DNA of 64,000 nucleotides from Polyporus tsugae (Eukaryota; Basidiomycota; Agaricomycetes; Polyporales; Polyporaceae). Below, piece by piece: positions 46,331-58,165 of the stretch. The notes beneath the pieces were generated by a model. It was not told the origin of the DNA. It saw nothing but the letters and a program-made list of their open reading frames with translations, and searched no databases. How positions within the stretch are numbered: position 1 is the stretch's first letter; each line of letters starts with the position of its first letter. The stretch lies in contig JAHRBS010000012.1 in the NCBI GenBank assembly GCA_024305745.1, positions 2,547,001-2,611,000 on the forward strand, given 5' to 3'. A program made the translations under genes and the position numbers.

Positions 46331-46527
46331 CAGGCGGGCATGGCGTGCTGGCCGCCCATGTCGAGGGTGCGCTGGAGGAGCTGGATGGACTCGATGACCT
46401 GGTTTGTCTTGAATCTGAGGGACTCGAGCTGGGCGACGGGGAGGTTTTGGAGGTCGAAAGGCAGCCCGGCGCTGGACTCGGGTGCGGCGGCTGTGACGCC
46501 TGGGATGTGGACACCGGGGATATTCAT
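45649..46527 (-). CDS. Mediator complex subunit 8
   Basis: MED8 is a head-module subunit of the Mediator complex, bridging activators to RNA polymerase II in the nucleus. An uninterrupted minus-strand frame from ATG 46527 gives 292 aa. The N-terminal half holds the family signature LPVAQLESLRFKTNQVIESI, LQRTLDMGGQ, and PAWPDILSKYNILLSQSHNI. A middle region (HTRLGLTDAQLDNELIPLLR) and an acidic, Ser/Glu-rich C-terminus (DSEEEEELEEV) follow. The frame is open to 46575, and a separate short frame from ATG 46663 ends in a good donor site but does not splice in phase to this one, so I use the internal ATG. It is divergent from the mitochondrial HMG-box gene. A truncated copy lies 4 kb to the left. 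Confidence 0.85.
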   Translation of the reverse strand: MNIPGVHIPGVTAAAPESSAGLPFDLQNLPVAQLESLRFKTNQVIESIQLLQRTLDMGGQHAMPAWPDILSKYNILLSQSHNISMSLLAAHQSQSQPNASTSAPRQNPFEKIAVHTRLGLTDAQLDNELIPLLRNTQTTEVLRAESDTVRHLAEHMDTKGSLGVLGHVPAARAGGRHPEYEDVLLECAQIRTEHDERVDRATRAVTLLRDKYDWKARVEVEQEEPEELDWDPRLPGGTTGAAGEEPSVSSAETPNGGQSNDSEEEEELEEVLGNGEHTPEGSLGPPTPIANG

Positions 46528-46751
46528 CAGTATGTTGGTGTCTAGGTTGAAAAAATCTCTGAGTAAATGCACCACAGAGGTTGGAAGGACATACCTGGTT
46601 TGGTTGCACTGCAGAGTTGGTCGCGGTTGGCGCAGGCGCGTTGTCGATCGCGCTTCGCGTCATTTTCCCACGAGGGTTGCAACCTTAAACAGTGCGCAGG
46701 TCGGGACTCGCGTGAACTTGAACTTCTCCTCTCCCCTCACCCTTCGCCCTC
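46528..46751. promoter_or_regulatory. Compact divergent promoter, MED8 / HMG-box gene
   Basis: Only about 224 bp separate the two start codons, and less if MED8 begins at 46663. No TATA box is evident. Confidence 0.5.
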
Positions 46752-47996
46752 ATGCTGTCCCGCCTCGTTCTGCAACGCGTCTCTTCACGCGCATTTGCCC
46801 CCAATGTCACTATCCCAGTGGGCCTGCGCTCTGTCCTTGGGGCACGTCAGCATCTGGCGCGGACGTTCTTGACAACAGCACATGTGTCCGAGCCTGTTGC
46901 GAAGGACTCAGAGAGCAAGACCTCCAAACCCAAGGCTAAGACAACTACCACCAAGAAAGCTGCCACTAAGAAGACTACTGCCACCAAGAAGACTGCTGCC
47001 ACCAAGAAGGCTGCTGGTACAACGAAGGCGGCAGCAAAAAAGCCCATGGCCAAACCCCAGAAAGCTGCGTCACTCGACCCCGAAGCCCGCCTCAAAGGGC
47101 CCCTGATGAGTGCGTCGTTCGCCGTCCAACTGCAACACGCTGCGCATTTATGTTGTATATTGACTCCTTTCTCCTGTCTTCGTACCCATGGTGCTGACAG
47201 CCCTCAAGTTGAAGAAGGATGAGAAGCCGCCCACCGGGTCACCCACCGCCTACTCCCTTTTCATGCGCGAGCAGTACGTGGTAGGGCCCAAGGTCACCAA
47301 CCGGGACGAGTTTTTCGCCCGGTCCAGGGAGGTCGCCGCACACTGGAATCAGCTCTCCGACGAGGTCAAGAAGGTGCCTGTTCTCCCTCTGTGCCCCTTT
47401 CCTTAACCCTGTTCTGTGCTTATCTCCCGGATCTGCACGCGCACTCCAGCCGTACTATGACAAGGAGAAGGAGCTGCGTGCGGACTACAAGGCGAAGCTG
47501 ACGGATTGGTTCACCACCACGAACCCCCGCATCATCAATGCGTACAACAAGCAGCGCAAGGCCAGCAAGAAGAAGAGGGTCCACGCCCCCTTTGACACCC
47601 ACCCCGGCAGACCAGTCCCCCCGTTCATCGAGTACGTGCCTCCCTTCTCTCTTCCTTCATTCCATCCGGTGATGACGAGCTAAACATCGTCTGTTCGTCC
47701 GCAGGTTCCAGCGGGATATCCGCGACCAGGTCGAGTTCCGCACGGACCTCCCCCACAGGGAGGCGATGGGGGCCCGCGCGAGGGCGCTCGGTGAGAAATG
47801 GAATGCGCTGCCCGAGCAGGAGCGCGAGGTACGTTCGCGTTCCACCCCTGTACCCTGGTAGTGTGTACTATGCTCGTGCGGTGCGGCTGACTCGCGCGAC
47901 TTTGAATAGCGCTACAAGAGCCAGTACAGGGACGCGATGAAGGAGTACAAGCTGGAGTCCCCGAAGGCCGAGGCTACTGAGGTCCGAGTCGGTTAA
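46752..47996 (+). CDS. Mitochondrial HMG-box protein (Abf2/TFAM-like)
   Basis: Probably packages and maintains mitochondrial DNA. Exons 46752-47109, 47201-47373, 47450-47631, 47705-47828 and 47910-47996 join to 307 aa. The first 50 residues look like a mitochondrial presequence (MLSRLVLQRVSSRAFAP, rich in Arg/Ser/Leu, no acid). Next is a Lys/Ala/Thr-rich segment with repeated ATKKT units (about residues 60-100), like a histone H1 tail. Two HMG-like boxes follow: PTAYSLFMREQYV with HWNQLSDEVKKPYYDKEKE, and a second, divergent one with FQRDIRDQVEF and ALGEKWNALPEQERERYKSQ. A plain nuclear HMGB protein is the main alternative; the presequence argues against it. Confidence 0.84.
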
Positions 47997-48950
47997 GGGG
48001 CTCTCAGTCTCTCTTAAGCCTCTCCTGACCCTCTAAGCCTCTCCCTCCGTCTTCTCTCCACTTTGGCCTGCAAAGACGTCAATTCAACGTATTACACCTG
48101 AAGACATAATCGCCTTTCCTCACCTGGACCCGGATCTCATCTTGGCCTTTCCCCTTCAGACCCCCTCTGAATCAGCAATGGGCCCTCGGTAGATGTCTAC
48201 CTCCGTAGTTCTCAGTGGCATCTCTGTACATTACTCCCGTCCCCCCATTCATTCAATATTCGTATTCAATATGCAATCACAATCACAATCGGCTTCAACC
48301 CCGCGTCACCCTGTGTGCTCACGTTCGCTTTTCAATGACTTATCACTTAGACAGGGCACGGACCACAACGCATCGGAGGTCTGCACGCTACATCGGGCGA
48401 GGGTATCACTTCTAGCATACAGCCAACTCGTGTCATAAATCAAGATTATATCCATCGGGGATGCGGAGTCGGGGTGAGTCGGCGCCCGCGGGCGGGCGTC
48501 GGGTAAGGCGGGAGGTGGGAGGGAAACCTCTACGGAGACGGGGTAGGGGAAGGGAGGTATGAGATGTGAGATACGAGGTGGTGGTGGTAAAAGAGCGACA
48601 GCGTGGTTTAGGAATAAGGGTATAAGGTATAAGGTAGGTCACCTGGAAGGGTAAAGTGGGCGCGCGAGCCAAACAAGTGCGACGACGGAGCAGCGTAATG
48701 ATGCAAAACAAACACGAGAAGGAGCCGGAGTCAGCGGTCCATATATGAGAGACACACGCACCACACCCGCTCCCTACGTCCCACGCTGTGCCACGGTCCA
48801 TGGGGAGAGAGGGAGGGAGGGAGGGGATGCGGACGAGAACAAGAACGAGAGCGATAACGTAGATAGATTGTCGTAACGCAAGCCACACCATAACCGTCCA
48901 GCAGCGACACCGAGTCCTGAGCGCACGCCCGAGAAGGGAAGTGTGAGTGG
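47997..48950. other. Convergent 3' flanks, HMG-box and RGS genes
   Basis: It is mostly simple, pyrimidine- and purine-rich sequence. A long minus-strand frame runs into it from the RGS gene intron, but this is read-through and not coding. Confidence 0.5.
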
Positions 48951-50325
48951 TCACAGCCGGTGCCCGGGCACGGCCCAGAAGATCATGGTCAGCGCGACGG
49001 TGCAGGCGGCGACGAGGACTGAGACCCAGATGGCGCGGCCGAGGAGGAGCTTCTTGACGTACGGCTCGCGGATACTGAGCGTCCGGAACGGTGTGGACTC
49101 GGACTGGCCGAAGAAGACGAGCACGGGGTCCAGCTCGTACTGGTGCGATATGAGGAATAGAATGGCCAACGTATATGGTATGAAGAGCTGTGCGAGTGTG
49201 CGTCAACACGGAGGAGCGCAAGAAAAAACCACGACGGAAAGCAAGGGAAGTACTCACGAAGAAACGCTTGGACTTAGGCTGGACGTCGAGGAATATGAGG
49301 GAGAAGCCCGCCGCGAGCCCGATCCAAAGGATGACGAGGCCCGCAATTAGCCGCACGAGCGCAGAGACGGGTGTGAGGTTGCCGAACGCCTTCGCCCGGA
49401 GGAACCGCGGGAACGCGTCCTGCTCCATCGCGCGGTAGCAGTACTCCTTCTGCGCGTGGAACATGTCCGGGATCTGCGCCATGATCGACACCTCGCTCTG
49501 CGACTTCGGTTCGTGCGTGCTGCTCAGTGGGAACGAGTGGATGCGCAGCGCCGGCGGCAGGTAGATCTCGTGGTTCTCGTTCGAGCCTGGGGTGGCCCCC
49601 GCTGGCGAGAGATAGCGGTAGTAGATGCGCTCTGCGGATTCGATGAGGTCTTTCCGACTGATGGCCTGCGAGCGGGGGATGACGGTTGGCGCACGCGAGG
49701 CACGCTTGAAGAGCGTAGGCGTGCGGCCGGAAAGCGAGAACGGGGTTGTCGACCGTGGGGGCTCGGTCGTCCCGACGGCGGTGTGCCCTGGGGAGACAGA
49801 CCGCATGCGCGGGCTGGGGCTGCGGGCGGCCTTCTCGTCGAACCCGGTGGCCGCGAGGTTCTGCTTGTCCTGGTCGCTGAGCATCTCTCCTGTGCTTGCT
49901 GTACTCCGCTTCGTGCCCGTGCCTGGGTTCAGGCCGACGACGGTGCCATAGATGGAGCCTCGCCGCCTCGCGTAGTCCCAGTACTCGGGCCAGTCCTCGC
50001 GGATGGTCCGCCCCGACTTGCGGACGTCCTTGAAGTAGGCACGACAGAGGTTTTCGTGCTGCTGTACGTCGAGCCAGAAGTCTAGAATGTCTTCTGCGCC
50101 TTCACGCTGGAGGAACAGACTGGATATGTCGTGGACCGCCGATCAGACATGAGGCGGGTGAGGGGGTGAGGTGCGGTATGTCATAGCAGGCAGCCTGGCA
50201 ACTCACTAGAACATGAACAGGTCCACGGGCGGGCGGGTGCGGCGGGAGAGGACCTCGGTGAATGTTGGGAGGCGGTTCTTGCGGTCCTTCGCCCAGTCAT
50301 CTTGGCGCCGTTGCTCGTCGTCCAT
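48951..50325 (-). CDS. RGS-domain membrane protein (Rax1-like)
   Basis: Minus-strand exons 50325-50207, 50119-49258 and 49187-48951 join to 405 aa. The N-terminal RGS domain spans about residues 15-230: PTFTEVLSRRTRPPVDLFMF, YLFLQREGAEDILDFWLDV, a long Ser/Pro-rich insert, and RKDLIESAERIYYRYL, then MAQIPDMFHAQKEYCYRAME. Three hydrophobic segments follow (LVRLIAGLVILWIGLAAGFS, PYTLAILFLIS, WVSVLVAACTVALTMIFW). RGS followed by three C-terminal membrane helices is the architecture of yeast Rax1, which marks bipolar bud sites; in filamentous fungi a role in G-protein signalling or polarity is inferred. It ends GHRL. The first exon ends within a TA-T codon that restores YLF. Confidence 0.85.
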
Positions 50326-50553
50326 CGCGGTGTCGGCGTGGGGGGTGGGAGGGAGGAGAGAGAGGCGCTAGGTGCGAGCGACAACGCGACGACCGCATTC
50401 AACAACCGCAAAATTCCCATCTAATATCGCCCTGTTTGGGCTTATCAGTAACAGTGATCATTTCTAAGTCCAACTTACGTCACAATAAGCCTCACTAATA
50501 TTCCCCAACCGTGTTGGCGGCCGGTAACGGCCTCCACCTCATCGTTCACCACC
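50326..50553. promoter_or_regulatory. Compact divergent promoter, RGS / NDUFA2
   Basis: The start codons of the RGS gene (50325, -) and NDUFA2 (50554, +) face away from each other across 228 bp. No TATA box is seen. Confidence 0.5.
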
Positions 50554-50942
50554 ATGTCGTCGCTCGCTAAAGCTTTGTCGCCTGCAGTCAGGGAGATCCG
50601 CATTCTGTGCTGTCAGACGGGCGCTGCGTCAGCGGGGACCAGGTGAGTCGCGCATACAGCCACCGCCAGTGACGTGTGCAGACTTGTTTGCCAGGCAATT
50701 CATCACCTCCCAGTACCCCACGTTGAAGCAACACAACCCCGACCTCCCCATCCTCATCCGTCAGGCGAAGGGCACTCCTGCGCGGGTGTTCGCGCGGTTT
50801 GGTGCGTCAATCTAGTTGTCATCCCTGAGTGTCGCTGACACAGCGTCATGTAGAACGGGGGCAGGAGAAGCACGTTGAGGTTGAAGGTCTTTCGGCCTCT
50901 GATGTCGCGTCACGAATCTCGCAGCTCGTCGGCTCGTCATGA
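50554..50942 (+). CDS. NADH:ubiquinone oxidoreductase subunit B8 (NDUFA2)
   Basis: An accessory subunit of respiratory complex I with a thioredoxin-like fold, in the mitochondrial matrix arm. Exons 50554-50642, 50695-50801 and 50854-50942 join to 94 aa, the usual length. The sequence reads VREIRILCCQTGAASAGTR, QFITSQYPTLKQHNPDLPIL, RQAKGTPARVFARFE and VEGLSASDVASRISQLV, matching the L51/S25/CI-B8 domain. The first cysteine pair region is CCQ, consistent with fungal members. The gene is intact and compact. Confidence 0.95.
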
Positions 50943-51436
50943 ACGTGGTTGCCTGAACTCGATGTACTCGTCCACCTATTCATTTGTTGTTTGGAGCCGC
51001 TCAGCCTAGCGCTAGTGAGGCTTCAGATGCACGTTCGCATGACCTCGGGGCTCGAGAGGGTGCTGCTCTCATGAGGTATGTCCTGTGTTCGGACCTGTGA
51101 TGTCTATCTATTGCAGCATACGGCAATGCTGGCGTGACCAGTTGCGGGTGCTTATATGCACGCATAACAAGGTTCACGATCGTTGTCGTCCATCCTCTCG
51201 CTTCTGGCTGACCGCGGGTGCGGGATCTGGGAGGGGATAATGTCTGGGACGTACGAATTATGGCCTCACTTTCCAATCGCATGAGCCGTGCAAATTCTGT
51301 GATTACACTGGAATTGAGTATGTATACATAAGCTGAGAAGGACGCACGGATCTTACGACTGACTTCGCCCAGCATGCATTGGTGGGTAAGCGGTTTGTCC
51401 CATTCCTGTGTGTATGAATAAGCTGACAAGCAGTAG
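50943..51436. other. Intergenic; right edge shows similarity to the SDR upstream region
   Basis: No gene is seen. From about 51360 the sequence resembles the region upstream of the intact SDR (CTTCGCCCAGCATGCA is shared with the reverse strand near 41010-41025), so it belongs to the inverted duplication. Confidence 0.5.
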
Positions 51437-51835
51437 TTGTTTCAAGGTGTCTTGAGAGGTCCGGCCTCGCAATTGTCAAACACATCCTCGCCCGAGGCGA
51501 TTGTACTATTGCGACGGCACGCGATAACAGTCGTTCAACCCGATCCTCGCGCTACCAAACACCGACAAACCTAGCATCTTTACCTCGAGTTGGGCGTAAC
51601 TCGGTCCCTCGATGTCCAACAGACGGATATCGACTACGGGACGCGTCGACGTCGTTGTGAATAACGCTGCGTGCAGGGTCCAGCCCAAGCGAGGAGTTGG
51701 GGTGAGCATCCTTTGCGCAGAGTCTACGAGATAGCATCTGAATCGGAGTTTCGTGACATAGGGCGGACATGTACATGCAGTTCATAACGACGAACTTTGG
51801 TGGTCCGATAAACGTCCACAACGTTGAGACCTTCG
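51437..51835 (+). pseudogene. Decayed SDR copy, inverted relative to 39741-40928
   Basis: The plus strand aligns with the SDR minus strand: the cofactor-loop codons are recognisable near 51450-51475, CATCCTCGCCCGAGGCGATTG near 51483, GGGACGCGTCGACGTCGTTG near 51638, and ATGCAGTTCATAACGACGAAC near 51775. The frame is destroyed by several indels, including TAG where the Trp before LLQGAS is expected. Homology stops soon after the AEMFMQF exon. The YxxxK exon is absent. Confidence 0.8.
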
Positions 51836-52327
51836 GCGACAGATCGTCGTCACAGGTGGGTAGATCTCCTGGCTTGAAAATTGCGTTGGTACGATGTCTT
51901 GTGTCCGATGACTTTACGATCATTGCTGATCCCGCATTTTTGACAGTTTCGAGGAGTCACTCATCGCTGATTTCAACCCAAACATGCAGCAGTACCATCA
52001 TGTTAAACAGATTTGTATCAAGCTGCTGCAGAATGAGACGTATCGATGCTAAGTGTCAACGCATGTGATCCCCGGCTTCTTGAACATGGCGGCTCTAAAC
52101 CCAGGTCGAAACACTCCCCACCGATACTATATCGAGTTGTCGATTGGACTGGTATAAGTATTTTCCATGTTTGCCGGCGGCAGCTTGGGAGGCGGCAACG
52201 GGTGTACAACTTCTTCGGAGGAATCAGAAGCATTTTCATGCACAGGCGGACTCACTCCTTCGGTTCGCACTGCAAATGGACGCGAACGGCTTGCACGTCG
52301 CGTCATCGCCTGCTGCAGTTGCACCCA
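51836..52327. other. Intergenic between SDR relic and family X copy 2
   Basis: No gene is recognised. It could hold the remains of the SDR 3' end, but I see no clear alignment. Confidence 0.45.
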
Positions 52328-53641
52328 ATGACGTCGGCACCTGTCCAGGTACGGAATATCCACGGGCGGCTCTGTGTTTTTTCAGCCCCTGGTGAGTCGT
52401 CCTCCGCTTTCCATTTTCCAACCTCTCACGGGCGCCCTCTCCCTCCGATGTATCCAACCACAAGTTATAGTTATTGATCCCAACCGTAACTACCCTGGGA
52501 ATCGATCCCCCTGAGCCCGTAAACCAACCACCCACGCACAGCGACATTGTAAACGCCGTTCATTTCGCTATGAATGTTACTGAGTCAGGTAACGTCCTCG
52601 GACTATGGTTCAACTGTGTTGATAATTGCAACTTTCATGCTCTCACAGACGCCCCTCATGATGGCCTGATTAACGAGGACGCTCCCCGTAAGCAAAATCC
52701 TTCCCTATCGCTTATAGCCGTCTGCACGCCAACCACCGCAAATCAAGATTATCGCTGTAGTTGGTGTACGGATGTACTACCTTTTGTCTGAGGTCGCAAG
52801 ACCACTTCGGTCGTCGGTGCCGATATCGATACTGACGAGTATATTAGCGCCGTGGGCCTTGCCCCTCAGGCCTCATCGATGCGGTTCGGGACATGCGCAA
52901 TGAGCTTCAGCGCGCAAACCTCCCGCGCATGAGGGAAGACATTGACGCCATGCGCAACGACGTCCAGCACATGGGCGAGACGTTCGCCACCGCCAATCTT
53001 CCCCAGATGAAGGACGATATCGAGACGATGGAGAAGGAGCTCAAGGGCCTTCCAACCAAGTCTTACGTCTCAGAGAAGCTCAGAGTGGAGCTTAGGACAG
53101 TCAAGGCGGGTATTAAAAGCGTCCGGAAGACTCTTGACAGCGTCAAGGAAGACGTGACCCCTGTCGCCCAGGAACGGTTGGAAAGAACGATCGCTTTCAC
53201 GAACGAGCTATATATCCACAGCATGAAGGTATGTGATTTTCATGTCCTGAAACGATCATGCTTGGTTTCAACGTTTTCCAGTCTTCAAACATGATGAAAA
53301 TGGGTCCCATCAACCTTCGACAGGTCCCTGGTCCAAATGGGACGCTCCCATGGAACACACGTGTTCAGGGCCCGGATGTACGTACTGTTTCCGGTCTACT
53401 CGTTATATGTCTATGCCCCATGGCTGATGTCCATGCACTGCCAATGAACCAACAGGGCGAAGAGATCGTTCTCCCACCTATCGACTCCATTGGCGCCATC
53501 CAAGCGCTTGAAGTGGGCCAGGTTGCGGCATACGTTCAACTATACTTCCCCCAACTTCCTGTCCGCGAGGATCTCGCGGGGGGGAGGAGGCTGGTGTTAC
53601 AGGCCATTGGCAGATATGAAGATAGGAACGAGATTGTTTGA
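52328..53641 (+). pseudogene. Family X copy 2, probably disrupted
   Basis: It has the exon order of the intact copy at 37534-39484: 52328-52391 (MTSAPVQV; MTSVPVYV in copy 1), about 52516-52548 (THSDI), 52589-52607 (VTSSDY), 52649-52687, 52870-53228 (a longer coiled coil with MRNELQRANLPRMRED), 53282-53377 (LRQVPGPNGTLPWNT) and 53456-53641 (GEEIVLPP). Exon 2 is two bases shorter than in copy 1 (33 against 35 nt), so exon 1 does not join it in phase. The last exon ends after 61 codons and lacks the RG-rich tail. From 52870 on the frame is open, so a shorter protein starting within the coiled coil (ATG 52893) cannot be excluded. Confidence 0.6.
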
Positions 53642-54350
53642 CGTCGTGGCACGTCTGCTTCGGAGTTCGAGGTTCGAACATGCATCTGTACTGTCAGTAT
53701 TAGTGGTTCATTGTATGGTGAACGCATGAACGTAAATGATGTCACCAGGTTGATTATCCCCGAAGCTAACGGAAAACGCAATGTTCCCCCTGAACGCAGA
53801 TGCGTATCGGCCATAAGTTGACGTTCCGACGTTCTGATCCAACTCGCGCGGCACAGCTCACACATATTTCTCTCAGTACTTTCTTCTTCCTGGATCTTGC
53901 TACATGATGAGTCACTCCACGCCTGCACGGACAATTTCCGACGACATACGTGAAGACCGGAAACTGAGTTACAAGAAGACTACAGCTCGAATACAATGAA
54001 CTCGAACGACGCACAAAGTACCGCATGTCCAAGTCTATGCCACATGTACACGGCGAAATGGATACCATTCTCCAGTCATACCATGATTGCGCCTCGTCGA
54101 CCGTCATGGGGGACTGTCGTCTGGCCACGAACGACATCGACATCTCCCATCCCACGTCGCGAGACTGCATATACCCACATCAACCAGTCATCCTACCTGC
54201 CTCGTCTGTATCGATGCGAAGACCGTCCGTTCACCGACCAACAACTTGACGCGATCGCGAGACAGGCAGGCTTAAGTTGAGAACAGAACAAAACAACGAA
54301 TGCCGTCCACCGATGACACAACATGAACATGTATCTCTCCGCCCTCGCCC
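53642..54350. other. Intergenic, no gene recognised
   Basis: It lies between family X copy 2 and the 3' end of MYND copy B. Open frames on both strands lack motif support. Confidence 0.5.
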
Positions 54351-57300
54351 TCAGTACTTGCACCGCAGCTTATGAGCCTTCCAGTCGCTTTTCTGGCACG
54401 CCTCCGAGCAATAGAACGTCGTCCTGCAGCCCGAACACCTCAACAGCTTCAAGTCCTTCGACTTTTCCTTCCGACACTTGCTGCACGTCGACGCCGTCAG
54501 GGTAGTCACCGGAGTCGTCGTCGTCCTATTGATCCCAGTATTCGAGGGCACATGGACTCGGACAGGACTCGGGGCAGCCTGTGGCGCCGCGGAGCCGCCG
54601 GCTTTCGTTTTCCAGTCGGCGGGCTCAAGGATCTGTTCGAGGTACGAGACCCCAAAGAGCGGCGAGAGCGCGATCCGCGTCACGAACGGCGCAAACTTCT
54701 TCCAAAACCCGTCCTTCAGCATCCCGTCGACGTCCTTCCCTCTCCCGCAGCTGCACAGCGGGTCTCCTGCGCTCATCTCGAGCGCGAGCGGGACCTTGCC
54801 GCGCGCGACGTACTCGCAGTCCGCGCCGTGCGTCCACGTCGTGCGGCAGCGCTCGACGAGCGCGGGCAGCAGCTGCTTCCAGGCGCGCAGCTCCTCGGCG
54901 GACACCCGGACGGGCATGACCACGTACCCGATCAGCGCCGTGATGTGCGGCGCGATCTCCTCCGAGACCGGGAGGACGAACCCGTCGCAGAGCACGGTGT
55001 GGAACGCGACGTCGTACCGGATCTTGTCGACGAACAGGAGCGTGTCCGTCGAGAGGCTGCCCGCGTATTGCAGCACGAACGCTCGCCAGGTGCCCAGCCC
55101 AATCGTCCCCGCGGCGTGCATCATGATGCTTTGGATCGTCTCCTTAAGGCCTATGAGGACATCGCGGCGCGCCGGGTCCTGAGCGACCGTTCGCTCGCGC
55201 AAGGAGCGCTGCCAGCTGAGGTGAGCGTCGTACCATTTTTTGAGCTGGGGTATGTTGGTACTCTCTATGTTCACGACGGGGAGCTGATCGAGAAAAACAC
55301 GATGGACGTTCCAGGGGAAGAAGGACGCGTTCGCGCGGACCACCGGGAATGAGTTCAGTTTAAGGCCGTCGGGCTGTAGGAACGGGATGGCGACCGGGAC
55401 GATCACCTGTACGATGCTCGTGAGTACTCAACTCAGAGCATGATCAAGCGAAGACGCTAGCTTACCTCTATGTAGGAAGACTTGCGCGCGAGGCGCAATT
55501 TACGCTGGCTGCCCACGATCGGCACATGGTATGCAAGGGTCTGCGTGCGACCGTCCAGATCGACCTGAATGGTGCATGGGGAGCACTGCGAAACAATGGG
55601 CATGGCGCCTCCCACGAAAGCAGCCTGGAGCGTGGCGTCTATGATCTCAAGTTTCGCCGTCAGGGATGCGACGTGCTTTCCAGTACTATCCAAGTCTATG
55701 CGCACAGGCTGCTCGTATCCGATGGCCATGGGCCCGTCCGGTCCCCGATGTCGAGCCGTCTGTGCAGGCAGCGAAGGCCGGAGCGGGAGAGGCTCCTCAG
55801 GAAGAAGGTGCACATATTTCGTGTCCTCCAAACACGCCCGGAATACGCATAGCGACGGTCCCAGGACCGGAAAGAGGACCTTCGGTGGAATTGGGTCGCT
55901 CCGTACCAACAGCTCGACGAAGATCGAGCCAGCGGGTGCCTCGGTGAGGATCCGGCTCGGAACGACGAACGAGAAGACGAGAGAGGCACCGTTCTTGTGA
56001 CCGTCGGGGTCCTCCTGAAACAACAGGTCTGGCGTGGCCGCCGTTCCGGTGTCAACGAGCGTTCCGAACGCGGCGTCCACCGATTGGAAGTGGTGTCCTG
56101 CCTGGGGTTGTTGGACCGCACAGCGCAGCCATGGTAGGGGCAGCCTGTTCGTAACGCTCTCCAACTTGGCAAAATCGGCACGGGGGACAGTGAGGAAGAC
56201 GCGGACGAGCGCAGGAATGCTTGGCCAGTGCGAGAGCCTCTCAACTGTTGGCCTGGGGACCTGGTCGAGCCCGGGGACTGTGTACAGACTGTAACGGTGC
56301 AGCTGAGCGTGGAGCTCGGCGTCGCAGAGCTGGTCGAAGGTGGCCGCGTACTGAGAGCGCACACCGAGGAAGGAGCGCACAACGTCGGACCACTGTTCCG
56401 TAGATATGTGTAGGCGGGTGTGGAGGAAATCCAGGAAGACGATGAAGGTCTCGCGAGAGGGACTTTGAGATGAGAATCGTGTGAGGGCCTGCATGTACTC
56501 GTCGGATGACACTGGCAGGAGGGACATCGGGCCATCGAGTCCGAACTGACGATTATAAATGTTGTAGAGTAATTGGGCGAGCTGACGAGTATTGAAGGAT
56601 ACGGGGGGACGAGGGCCGCCGTTTGGGTGCGCGGATGGGTCGCCACTGCTAGGTCGCTTCCAAGTGAACTTCTGGTGATGTACGTCTTTGTCCTTGGAGC
56701 GGAGGAAAGTGTTCACGAGCTCGTGCGTGTTACACCTGGTGGTGAACCCCGATAGTGCGTCCACAGGAGCGAGGTCCATCAAGACGGCCACAACAGATAA
56801 GCTAGCGAAGAGTGTGGCTTGAAATTCTATGCATGGGTTAGAGGCAAGGATCATGACAGACCCCGTGTACAGCACCGAACTCAGGGAATCCGTGAGGAGG
56901 GGAGCGGTGGCAAGAAAGATGTTGAGCATCCCGAGGTGATCGGAAAGGTTCGAGGTGTCGATGACGTCGAAGCGTGTGGGCGCACCGAAGTCAGTGTACT
57001 CCTCCCGGTTCAGCTCCAACACGCATGTAGTCCACGGCGCCACTCTGGGCGCCGCGAGCCGGTGAACGTGGACGCTTGTGTCCTCGCGGAAGTCTTGTAG
57101 AGCTCGGGTATGGGCAAGAACATCCCCGAGGAGAAAGCGTACAGCAAGAGCGCCGTCCTCCACCCTGGTAGCGGTAGTTCTGAAGGCGGAGCACCAATCA
57201 CGGAACTGGGATCTGGCGGATTCGACGAGGTCTGCGATGGTGAGAGTTCGAGTCGTGTTACCGAGGAGAGGTGCGTGATGGAAAGGGATTATCGGATTGA

Positions 57301-58165
57301 TGTTGGTTGCGACGTTGAATCCTCCGCCCGCGCGGGAGTAGAAAAACGTCGAGTTCGGGTGGGTAGAAGCCGCCAGGATATTCTTGTCTATGAAAGTTGT
57401 TCCGGATTCCCAATAGCGCTGGTGCTGCTCGGTGAAAAGGCGACTGGTTTGGGGGTGTAAGAACAGGGGACCGGACGAGCGGATGGGAGTGAGGTTTAGC
57501 TCAGGAGGATTTGCGGCTTCTTGTTTGAACGTGTCGTCCATGAGCTTTTTAAGGGCTCGGAATCGGTGCTGCTTCGATGGGTGGTAGAAGTCGGCATAGA
57601 GCTGCCAATGACGCCGCAGCTCAGCGAAGGTGTGATCTGTGCCCATCCTGATGACCGCGGCGTACGGCGACGACCGCCACGCTTCGACAGAAGTGTAGGA
57701 TGCGAGCTTTTGAGACTGCGATACGAGTGTTGAACGCGAGTCGGTGTCGAGGCACATGTGAAAGAAGACGTTCCACATGGTTGGTGCCGAGACATCATCC
57801 ATGATCATCGTCAGCAAGAGGACATTCCTCGCTGTCATCGTATGAGAATGTTGATAGCGAAGAAACGAAGACGCACACACCTAAGATCCCTGGATCGTAA
57901 TCGCAGCAGGTGAAGTCCAAGCTCCTGCGCACTGCAAGAGTGAGTCAAGCGAGGCAAAAATGTACCGCATATAGCCGAGAATGAACGTACGATGGTTCGG
58001 TGCTTCACAAAACACCGTGTAGAGGACATTCCTTGGGTCACCGCACCGGAGTAGAAGGATGCTTATGGGCACGTCTGGAGGAACGTTGCGAGTCAGACAG
58101 ACGGCGGTGGTGTTTCCGATGGGCGAGAACTGGTATAGTCCAGGGAAATGGAGAGACGACGCCAT
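54351..58165 (-). CDS. DUF4470/MYND zinc-finger protein, copy B
   Basis: Minus-strand exons 58165-57991, 57931-57881, 57831-55466 and 55406-54351 join to 1215 aa with no lesion. The N-terminal DUF4470 region, known from the dynein assembly factor DNAAF3 and common in fungal MYND proteins, reads ILLLRCGDPRNVLYTVF, LDFTCCDYDPGILARNVLL and WNVFFHMCLD. A second block starts PPVSFNTRQLAQLLYNIYN and is the one duplicated in fragment D. The last 60 residues form the MYND finger: CSKCRKEKSKDLKLLRC, CRTTFYCSEACQKSDW, HKLRC. MYND fingers bind proline-rich partners. The biological role is unknown. It is tandem with copy C, 0.6 kb away, and shares its intron positions. Confidence 0.88.

Noticed and set aside
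46596..46663. MTRSAIDNAP.. frame as the first exon of MED8
   Set aside because: It ends in a good donor site, but every acceptor tried before the MED8 body gives the wrong phase or an early stop.
48433..49257. Extension of the RGS reading frame past 49258
   Set aside because: Continuing gives Arg/Pro-rich read-through. A GTGAGT donor at 49257 and an acceptor at 49188 join to the last exon encoding two membrane helices.
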